Shown here in pieces: positions 6,114 to 11,484 of a DNA stretch of 11,484 nucleotides. A model generated the notes under the pieces. The model saw nothing but the letters and a program-made list of their open reading frames with translations. It ran no database searches and was not told the DNA's origin. Made by a program: the position numbers and the translations under genes. Source of the DNA: an uncultured Lachnospiraceae bacterium (GTDB lineage Bacteria; Bacillota; Clostridia; Lachnospirales; Lachnospiraceae); assembly GCA_946538445.1 (NCBI GenBank), contig CAMNGO010000052.1, forward strand, positions 1-11,484. Reading direction: 5' to 3'. How positions within the stretch are numbered: position 1 is the stretch's first letter; each line of letters starts with the position of its first letter.

Positions 6114-7292
6114 TTATTTGTTCATATTTACATGCTGAAAGAGAATCTCCGGCTTAAATTCCGAACCGGCAAACAGCGGGATCTCTTTTCTGTATATCCT
6201 GCCCGAATATGCTTCATGAGGAAACGGAACAAAGACGGTCCGGTCTTTCTCACGGAGGACTACCTTGTAAAGGGGGTCTGCGATGACGATCCCGGCCTGG
6301 CGCATGGCCTGGATCAGCTCCCTTTCCGGAAACCCCTCATCCACATCAGGCCACAGGGCATAAGCGGTCAGTCCATACCTCTTCTCCGGCTCAAGGGTAT
6401 TTATGGCAGCGGCCAATGTCTGAGCAAATATCTCCTCCCCGATGATCAGGATCTGTCCCTGGGGGACAGTCCATCTGTCATGGTCTTCGTTCTCTTCATA
6501 AAGAATCACATTTCTATGCTCTTCATAGGCAGTCCGGACTGCATCCATCAGTTTATGGGACATATTTCTGCCCATGGGGATGCCTTCCACCCTGGGGATT
6601 CCTGCCATCCGTTCCATGTATCTGGCTGGCCTGCGTCCTGCGGAAGAAACCACCACATTTACGGTTCCTTTATAGATGTGACTCAGACTTTCAAAGTCCT
6701 CCCCCATGGCAGCGCAGCAATTCACCGGTATTCCTGCCTCCTCAAATTCTCGGCGCATGGACTCCACATTTCCGTTGATGGAGAAATCCAACGGAGTCAC
6801 CCCGAGAAGATTGACAGACAGTCCTTCCCCTCTCTCCTCCCGGTTGGCAAAGCGTTTGATCCAGGCTGTGAGAGCCTTTCCCACACCACTGATGTATGAT
6901 TTCAATCCATCGGTGGGAACAGGGATCACCGGGAGACCTGTCTCCTGTTCGATCAGATGCGCTACCCCCTTGTAGTCAAAGGCAATGATATGTGGCATAG
7001 CGCCTCCACAGAGGGTGATAAATCCGGGATTCAGATCTCCCGCAGCATGAACCACGTCATCGATGAGAACCTGATCATCCCCGAACACCGCTGTCATCTC
7101 ATCCAGACCGGAAATAAACATGAGGCTTTTCTCCTCATACCATCTGGGCTCGTCATGGGTGGAATAGGTGGAATTACATCCGGAAGGATCGTGAAGGATC
7201 GTCATACCGCCCAGTTCATACATAGCGGAACACACACCGGATACATCTGCCGTGTAGGTACAGGTAAATACATGTGTCTGATAATCGCTCAT
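6114..7292 (-). CDS. Nitrogenase component 1-like protein, second (NifK-position) subunit
   Basis: 392 residues, shorter than NifK (about 520) and without its N-terminal extension. The N-terminal part follows the component 1 pattern: Cys11, then GVCSAMYELGGMTILHDPSGC ending at Cys39, then Cys95 in LCGGAMPHIIAFD. Cys11, Cys39 and Cys95 align by eye with the three P-cluster cysteines of NifK (70, 95, 153); Cys21 is extra. VFGDD at about 69-73 matches the VFGG turn. Later Rossmann-like folds include the VNLLGVTPLDF strand near 160-170. The start at 7292 is chosen because its ATG overlaps the preceding TGA (ATGA) with GGGGGT 10 bases upstream; an in-frame GTG at 7304 is the alternative. It is co-transcribed and translationally coupled with the first subunit. 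It is not recognisable as NifK, NifN, BchB or CfbD, and the substrate is unknown. Confidence 0.83.
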   Translation of the reverse strand: MSDYQTHVFTCTYTADVSGVCSAMYELGGMTILHDPSGCNSTYSTHDEPRWYEEKSLMFISGLDEMTAVFGDDQVLIDDVVHAAGDLNPGFITLCGGAMPHIIAFDYKGVAHLIEQETGLPVIPVPTDGLKSYISGVGKALTAWIKRFANREERGEGLSVNLLGVTPLDFSINGNVESMRREFEEAGIPVNCCAAMGEDFESLSHIYKGTVNVVVSSAGRRPARYMERMAGIPRVEGIPMGRNMSHKLMDAVRTAYEEHRNVILYEENEDHDRWTVPQGQILIIGEEIFAQTLAAAINTLEPEKRYGLTAYALWPDVDEGFPERELIQAMRQAGIVIADPLYKVVLREKDRTVFVPFPHEAYSGRIYRKEIPLFAGSEFKPEILFQHVNMNK

Positions 7293-8662
7293 ATGCAATT
7301 GCACCCCCAGCCTTTGATCTGAACCAGTTCCTTCATGGGTTTCTCCTCTTTATAAGCCTGGACCATGGCCTCCATCAGGGTAAGGATACCCCGGTAGCCG
7401 TACATCCCCTCGTTCTCTATCACATTTACAAAATGATTGGAATCATTAAAATATGCAGCCTTTTGCCCGATGCACAAGATCTTCTCCTTCCTGTGGCGAT
7501 CCATCTGGCGCATATTCCAGCCGCTGGTCTGATAGATCTTAAGGTCAGGGTTTTTCTCTTTCAAGCTCTCAAAGATTTCCTGACGCTCTGTGAAGACATC
7601 CACATAGACAGACTCCACCCGGAATCCGTGCCGGATCAGATACAGTGCCAGTTCCAGCGGGTGGTCCACCGCCGTATAATCGATGGATACCGGCAATCCG
7701 TTAAAGAGCCTGCGGGTCTCCTCCACCTTATCTTCCACCCTGCTTTTCAGCTCTTCCAATTCCCTTATGGAAGGTGGCGAGATTCCCAGCATACGGGAGA
7801 TTTCCATAAGATCCTGGTCATATTCCTCATAAGAGTAACCGGGGCGAAGCTTGTACCATTTCTGTTTCAGACGGATCTCCATGTCTTTAGCCGCCTTTAT
7901 CCCATGATTATGGAAGATGAAATTGCAGCAGGATTCCGATTCCGTCTGAAACTCATCATATGTTCTACAGGAATTCAATTCCACTATATTGATCCCGTTA
8001 TTGTAGAGTAAGGCAGTCAGATCGCAGGATTCTTTCTTATGGGGAAAACAATTCCCGATCAGATTGACCTGTTTGAGATTCAGCCCATCCACCGGTTTCA
8101 GGGCTCTGTGCAGCTGCCTCCACAAGGATGGAACCACGGGGGCGGTCCGTCGCATGATGGGATCCATATAACAGTCCACAAAATCAATCTCCGGGTATTT
8201 GTCCTGGAGAAGCTTATATACCCTGTGATAATTTACCGCCATGAAATGATGGATACAGCTGGTAAAGATCATGATCATCCTCGGCTTCCGGGGAAGTTCA
8301 CGGATAATTCTCTCTGTCCCTGCATAGAGCATCTCCTCCATATCACCCTCCAGGATATTGTCCTCTCCCACAGTGATGGTGGATAGCTTATCCATGGCAC
8401 CCATCTCTGCTGTGGTCAGTACCACACCACGCAGACAGCTGGTGGGGCAGACGAAGATCTGATGTCCTTCAGGAACCAGAGTAGCGATATGAACGATGTT
8501 CCATACTCCCCGCACCGGAGAAGCATAGGCAAGACCGGTATCCGCATTATACTCATAGGTCAGATCACCGATCCGGCTGTAGGCGTGATCAAAGCGGTTG
8601 GCATGAAAAGACCTGTTCTTATTCCGATTCTGTTCGATTTGTTTCTCTTTTCTTTGATCCAT
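7289..8662 (-). CDS. Nitrogenase component 1-like protein, first (NifD-position) subunit
   Basis: 457 residues. After a basic, Gln/Asn-rich N-terminus (1-25) come the component 1 landmarks: GLAYASPVRGVW (43-54), CPTSCLRG (72-79), GEDNILEGD (99-107) and FTSC at 133-136. Aligned by eye with NifD, Cys76 and Cys136 match P-cluster ligands Cys88 and Cys154, but the Cys62 position is Leu44; Cys72 might substitute. A C-terminal Rossmann-type domain (about 325-440) carries GYRG at 422-425, like the GYDG motif after the NifD cofactor histidine. No His lies exactly at that position, though His410 is close. The protein ends in GCNCI. The start at 8662 (GGAAGG about 11 bases upstream, 7 bases after the previous stop) is preferred over 8704, which would overlap the NifH-like gene. 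It is a likely electron-accepting, substrate-reducing subunit; the reaction is unknown. Confidence 0.85.
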   Translation of the reverse strand: MDQRKEKQIEQNRNKNRSFHANRFDHAYSRIGDLTYEYNADTGLAYASPVRGVWNIVHIATLVPEGHQIFVCPTSCLRGVVLTTAEMGAMDKLSTITVGEDNILEGDMEEMLYAGTERIIRELPRKPRMIMIFTSCIHHFMAVNYHRVYKLLQDKYPEIDFVDCYMDPIMRRTAPVVPSLWRQLHRALKPVDGLNLKQVNLIGNCFPHKKESCDLTALLYNNGINIVELNSCRTYDEFQTESESCCNFIFHNHGIKAAKDMEIRLKQKWYKLRPGYSYEEYDQDLMEISRMLGISPPSIRELEELKSRVEDKVEETRRLFNGLPVSIDYTAVDHPLELALYLIRHGFRVESVYVDVFTERQEIFESLKEKNPDLKIYQTSGWNMRQMDRHRKEKILCIGQKAAYFNDSNHFVNVIENEGMYGYRGILTLMEAMVQAYKEEKPMKELVQIKGWGCNCI

Positions 8663-8669
8663 ATCGGTC

Positions 8670-9440
8670 TTATCCTTCCCTGATATCCTGATCATAATCC
8701 TCAATCATCTTTCTGGCGAGGTTCCTGATTTCCTTCACATATTCGCTATCCGGGCTCACTTCAAACACCGGTTTTCCCAGCAGTTCCGCCTCGGAGATAG
8801 CGTTATCCCTCGGGAGATCTGCCACGATCTTGGTTTTTACATCACCGGCAAGTACTTCCACCTTCTCCCTCTCCTCCGGAACATTTCTACGATTCAGGAT
8901 CAGACCTCCGAGGGAAGCATAGCCTCTCCGGCGGAAGTTATCCACCGCCACGGCGATGTTGGCAGCAGCATAGATTGCCATATTTTCACCGGATGTCACG
9001 ATGTAGACCTTCCTGGCATACCCTTCTCTGATAGGCATGGCGAATCCGCCGCACACCACATCTCCCAGGACATCATAGAGAACCACATCCGGTTCCAGGA
9101 TGTCGAAAGCATCCCGGTCTTCCAAGGCTTCAAAAGCCGCCGCGATGCCTCTGCCGGCACATCCAAGTCCAGGAGTAGGTCCTCCTGCTTCGGCACAGAT
9201 TATGCCCTGATATCCTTCATGGACCAGCTCTTCCAGTTCTGCCCCGTCCCTCTTTTTTCTAAGAACGTTTAGCATGGTCTCTATTCTTTTGCCATCGTGA
9301 AGATATAAGGTAGAATCGGCCTTGGGATCACAACCGATCTGCATCACTTTCAGTCCCATCTCCGTGAAGGCGCAGGACAAAGCTGTGGTGACCGTGGATT
9401 TTCCGATTCCTCCCTTGCCGTATATTGCAAAACGATACAT
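8670..9440 (-). CDS. NifH/BchL/ChlL-family iron protein (nitrogenase reductase-like ATPase)
   Basis: 256 residues, slightly shorter than NifH (about 270-290). It has the P-loop GKGGIGKST (8-16), the DPKADST switch (38-44), GLGCAGRG with Cys94 and Arg97, and GDVVCGGFAMPIR with Cys130. Cys94 and Cys130 correspond to the two ligands that hold one [4Fe-4S] cluster between the subunits of the homodimer. Arg97 is the position of the ADP-ribosylation arginine of NifH. In this family, ATP hydrolysis drives single-electron transfer to a partner component 1 protein, here the two genes just downstream. GAGGAG lies 7 bases upstream of the ATG. Lack of nifB/E/N and divergence of the partners argue against true nitrogenase. 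DPOR, COR, CfbCD, methylthio-alkane reductase and uncharacterised group IV systems are relatives to compare. Confidence 0.92.
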   Translation of the reverse strand: MYRFAIYGKGGIGKSTVTTALSCAFTEMGLKVMQIGCDPKADSTLYLHDGKRIETMLNVLRKKRDGAELEELVHEGYQGIICAEAGGPTPGLGCAGRGIAAAFEALEDRDAFDILEPDVVLYDVLGDVVCGGFAMPIREGYARKVYIVTSGENMAIYAAANIAVAVDNFRRRGYASLGGLILNRRNVPEEREKVEVLAGDVKTKIVADLPRDNAISEAELLGKPVFEVSPDSEYVKEIRNLARKMIEDYDQDIREG

Positions 9441-9472
9441 TGCCAGACTCCTCTTTCCAAACTTGAATAAAA

Positions 9473-9521
9473 GAATAACTCCATCCTGCAGGAACTTAGC
9501 CTTTGCCTGATGAAGTTATTC
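9473..9521 (-). promoter_or_regulatory. Structured 5' leader hairpin before the NifH-like gene, candidate attenuator or riboswitch
   Basis: A 13-bp stem with one U-G pair (9521-9509 with 9485-9473, minus-strand sense) encloses a 23-base purine-rich interior that can form an inner CAGG/CCTG pairing. On the minus strand it is followed by TTTTATTCAAG, a modest U-tract, and then by the NifH-like RBS. The -10 box at 9535-9530 would start transcription almost exactly at the first base of the stem. I could not match it to a riboswitch class I know. Confidence 0.5.
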
Positions 9522-9529
9522 CAAGATTA

Positions 9530-9551
9530 ATTATATCATTGTTAATTATAT
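9530..9551 (-). promoter_or_regulatory. Promoter region of the nitrogenase-like operon with a 10-bp direct repeat
   Basis: TATAAT occurs twice on the minus strand (9535-9530 and 9550-9545) within two copies of a 10-bp repeat (plus-strand TTAATTATAT at 9527-9536 and 9542-9551, 15-bp period). No good -35 box lies at 16-18 bases from either, so an activator or an unusual promoter is possible. The intergenic gap of 151 bases to panF supports a separate promoter here. Confidence 0.45.
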
Positions 9552-9591
9552 TATTCTACAGGAATCTTCCTTTGATCCCCTGAGACTGCGA

Positions 9592-11079
9592 TCAGAAACA
9601 AGTATCCAGGATATCCTGATCCAGTTCTCCCTTGCTGGTGAGATGACCTACCAGGAAGTAGAGGATACCTCCGGCCAGCAAGCCCCAGATTACCGCATTG
9701 ATACCGGCAACCTTTACATTATAATAACAGAATATGTACACGGCAACCGCTCCGATGGAGCTGGCAACCGCTGCCTGCTTTGTTCCCTTCTTCCAGAAGA
9801 GACCGCCGATCAGAGGCCAGAGGAAAGTACATTCCAGTCCGCCGAAGGCAAAAAGATTCAGGAAGAAGATAATATCCGGCGGGTTGATGGTGAGAACAAT
9901 CACCAGAACACCAAATGCGATGGTCAATAAAGTACTAACCAGCTGGATGTTTTTATTGTAGCTTTCAATCTTCTTAGGATCGTCTTTTACTACATAGGTC
10001 CGCCACAGATCTTTCACGATGGTAGCTGTAGCCAGGATCAGCAGGGAGTCAGCAGTGGACATAACCGCTGCCATAGGTGCTGCAAGGAAGATACCTGCCA
10101 CTCCAACCGGCATGATCTTCTGGACGATATAAGGTACGAAGAAATCAGATGTAGGAAGATCTGCTGTATCAACCAGAGCACCTGCCCAGCATCCTGCCAT
10201 ATGCATGCCGACGATGATAAAACTGCATGTCACAGCGCCGATCCACATGGCGGAATGAAGACTCTTCGTATTTTTAAATCCCATAGCCCTCACTGCTGTC
10301 TGGGGAAGACCCAAAGTACCGAAGCCCACCAGAATCCAGAAACTTAAGAGGCTTCCGGGAGTATAGACAGAAGTCAGGTTATCATAGACATCGGGGAGAT
10401 TGGTCTGTAATCCGGCATCGATACCTGCCAGGCCACCTCCTGCCTTTAACACGTAGAAAATGAATAAAAATGTACCTAAGCACATGATGATACCCTGAAT
10501 GGTATCTGTGATGGCAACTGCGGTAAATCCGCCAAAAGCAGTATAGGCGATGACAACTGCACCAAAAATGACCAGGGATGTCACGTGATTCATTCCGGTG
10601 ATGGAAGAAATCAAAGTAGCTCCACCGGTAAACTGGCCGATCATCTGTGCCGTACAGAAGGCCACCATGAGTAAGCTGGTGACAATGACAAGCAGATCAC
10701 TCTTATATCTTGCCTTCAGGTAACCTACCACCGTCACTGCTCCCGATCTTCTGGATACCAGGGCCAGTTTATTACCAAGAACACCAAGTACTAAAAATGT
10801 TACCGGAATCTGCACCGCAGCGATCCACACCTGGGCATAACCGTAGGTAAGTCCTGCTGCGCCGGGACCGGAGACAAAAGAGCTGACGGAAGTGTAGGTA
10901 GCCATGGTAGTCATAGCCAGGATCAGTCCGTTCATGCCACGGCTTCCGATAAAGAACTTCTTCTCGGAAGACATATTACTCTCCGCATTCTGTTTCTTAC
11001 TGAAAACAATACCGATGACCGTATTCAGAATAAGATATGCGATCAAAATGATAAGGATAATTTTCTGATTGCCTGTCAT
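9592..11079 (-). CDS. panF: Sodium/pantothenate symporter
   Basis: 495 residues with about 13 predicted membrane helices, typical of the sodium:solute symporter (SSS, LeuT-fold) family. It follows E. coli PanF closely from memory: FFIGSRGMNGLILAMT (42-57), ATYTSVSSFVSGPGAAG (60-76), AYTAFGGFTA (178-187), GLPQTAVRAM (257-266), AGIFLAAPMAAVMST (328-342) and the NLFAFGGLE segment near the C-terminus. PanF imports pantothenate, the coenzyme A precursor, with sodium. The ATG overlaps the yhdT stop (ATGA) and has AGGAGG 7 bases upstream inside the yhdT coding end. The yhdT-panF order is also found in E. coli, which supports the assignment. Other SSS substrates cannot be fully excluded from sequence alone. 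No clear terminator follows before the nitrogenase-like operon. Confidence 0.93.
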   Translation of the reverse strand: MTGNQKIILIILIAYLILNTVIGIVFSKKQNAESNMSSEKKFFIGSRGMNGLILAMTTMATYTSVSSFVSGPGAAGLTYGYAQVWIAAVQIPVTFLVLGVLGNKLALVSRRSGAVTVVGYLKARYKSDLLVIVTSLLMVAFCTAQMIGQFTGGATLISSITGMNHVTSLVIFGAVVIAYTAFGGFTAVAITDTIQGIIMCLGTFLFIFYVLKAGGGLAGIDAGLQTNLPDVYDNLTSVYTPGSLLSFWILVGFGTLGLPQTAVRAMGFKNTKSLHSAMWIGAVTCSFIIVGMHMAGCWAGALVDTADLPTSDFFVPYIVQKIMPVGVAGIFLAAPMAAVMSTADSLLILATATIVKDLWRTYVVKDDPKKIESYNKNIQLVSTLLTIAFGVLVIVLTINPPDIIFFLNLFAFGGLECTFLWPLIGGLFWKKGTKQAAVASSIGAVAVYIFCYYNVKVAGINAVIWGLLAGGILYFLVGHLTSKGELDQDILDTCF

Positions 11080-11342
11080 AATTCATCCTCCTCTTCATCA
11101 TCGTACTCGAAATCAACGAATACAAACTTGAGGAGGTAGCCTACTCCTAAGAGTGCAAGGATAATCGTACCAAAGACAGATACGCTGATCCAGGCCGGCA
11201 TCCCCAGAAAATACAATCCGGTTCCATTGAGCAGAAAAGCCGAAGCGACATGCCATACACAACATAAAGCCACTACGATGAGTGTGCTTTTGATTTCCCG
11301 CATGCACTGCTCATGCTTCTCTTGTTTTGAGAGATGTTTCAT
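11076..11342 (-). CDS. yhdT: YhdT/DUF997-family small membrane protein
   Basis: 88 residues with two predicted membrane helices (about 18-38 and 49-75), a charged cytoplasmic N-terminus and a very acidic C-terminus (DDEEEDEL). The KQEKHEQCMREIKSTLIVVALC opening, a W-H pair in helix 1 and a LGMPAWISVSVFG stretch fit the YhdT (DUF997) family, whose gene precedes panF in many bacteria; its function is unknown, perhaps symporter assembly or stability. The ATG at 11342 is chosen for AAGGAG 8 bases upstream. A longer frame to 11426 would place the start inside the promoter. It overlaps panF by four bases (ATGA). Confidence 0.88.
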   Translation of the reverse strand: MKHLSKQEKHEQCMREIKSTLIVVALCCVWHVASAFLLNGTGLYFLGMPAWISVSVFGTIILALLGVGYLLKFVFVDFEYDDEEEDEL

Positions 11343-11397
11343 ATGTTTTTCTCCTTTAAATATAGTCGAATTCCACTGAGGGATATCCGCTTTGTCC

Positions 11398-11427
11398 ATT
11401 ATACTTGCATTCATCCAAAGATGCAAG
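11398..11427 (-). promoter_or_regulatory. Sigma-A promoter of yhdT-panF with an embedded inverted repeat
   Basis: TTGCAT (11426-11421) and TATAAT (11403-11398) are separated by exactly 17 bases on the minus strand. A 7-bp perfect inverted repeat (CTTGCAT at 11427-11421, ATGCAAG at 11410-11404) fills the core promoter, including the -35 box, which is where a repressor would bind. The leader to the ATG is about 50 bases. Confidence 0.75.
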
Positions 11428-11463
11428 ACATTTTATTTTCTTTGCTTTTTCCTGAAATGAATT

Positions 11464-11484
11464 AAAAAACCGGCATCCGAAGAT
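11464..11484 (-). terminator. 3' part of an intrinsic terminator of an upstream gene beyond the window
   Basis: On the minus strand the window opens with ATC, a TTCG tetraloop and GATGCCGG (11477-11470), followed by TTTTTT (11469-11464). Only three bases of the 5' arm are inside the window; the rest (expected CCGGC) would lie just past 11484. Confidence 0.7.

Noticed and set aside
6132..8386. Several long plus-strand open frames opposite the nitrogenase-like genes (e.g. 6132-6899, 7274-8011, 8039-8386)
   Set aside because: These are antisense shadows; their translations are low-complexity His/Pro/Leu-rich sequence without family resemblance, while the minus frames hold clear cysteine motifs.
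6114..9440. True nitrogenase (nifHDK)
   Set aside because: The D-like and K-like subunits are too short and diverged, the first NifD cluster cysteine and exact cofactor histidine are not found, and no cofactor assembly genes are present in the window.
9552..9591. A terminator after panF (AGGAA/TTCCT repeat near 9560-9570)
   Set aside because: The arms are almost contiguous, leaving no realistic loop, and no T-run follows.

Overview
The window looks like chromosomal DNA from an anaerobic Gram-positive bacterium of the Clostridia, probably Lachnospiraceae. This is inferred from strong AGGAGG-type ribosome binding sites, tightly coupled operons, moderate GC with AT-rich promoters, a glmS-type ribozyme and the gene families present. 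No search was run. Every convincing gene is on the minus strand, so transcription runs from high to low coordinates.

Layout in transcription order: (1) 11484-11464, the tail of an intrinsic terminator of an upstream gene. (2) 11342-9592, yhdT-panF, a two-gene sodium/pantothenate symporter operon with a clear sigma-A promoter that carries an inverted repeat. (3) 9440-6114, three coupled genes for a nitrogenase-like two-component enzyme: a NifH-like iron protein and two NifD/NifK-like subunits. They sit behind a -10 box and a structured leader hairpin. No cofactor-assembly genes (nifB, nifE, nifN) are in the window, so this is an orphan nitrogenase-like system rather than nitrogen fixation. (4) 6076-2941, an amino-sugar operon: promoter, a glmS-type self-cleaving ribozyme, a GlmU-like left-handed beta-helix acyltransferase, glmM, nagB and a strong terminator. 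(5) 2862 to the window edge, a stress or envelope operon: a membrane SpoIIE/RsbU-type phosphatase, a PsiE-family membrane protein, a YbaK-type Cys-tRNA(Pro) deacylase and the N-terminal part of a D-Ala-D-Ala dipeptidase (M15D) that runs off the window.

Two things stand out. The glmS ribozyme is not in front of glmS: it leads an operon for the later steps from glucosamine-6-phosphate towards UDP-GlcNAc, plus nagB. Negative feedback by glucosamine-6-phosphate would make most sense if this NagB can run in the synthetic direction. The nitrogenase-like trio has an iron protein with both cluster cysteines, but its D-like subunit seems to have a rearranged set of P-cluster-type cysteines and a C-terminal Cys-x-Cys tail. 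Its substrate cannot be told from sequence.
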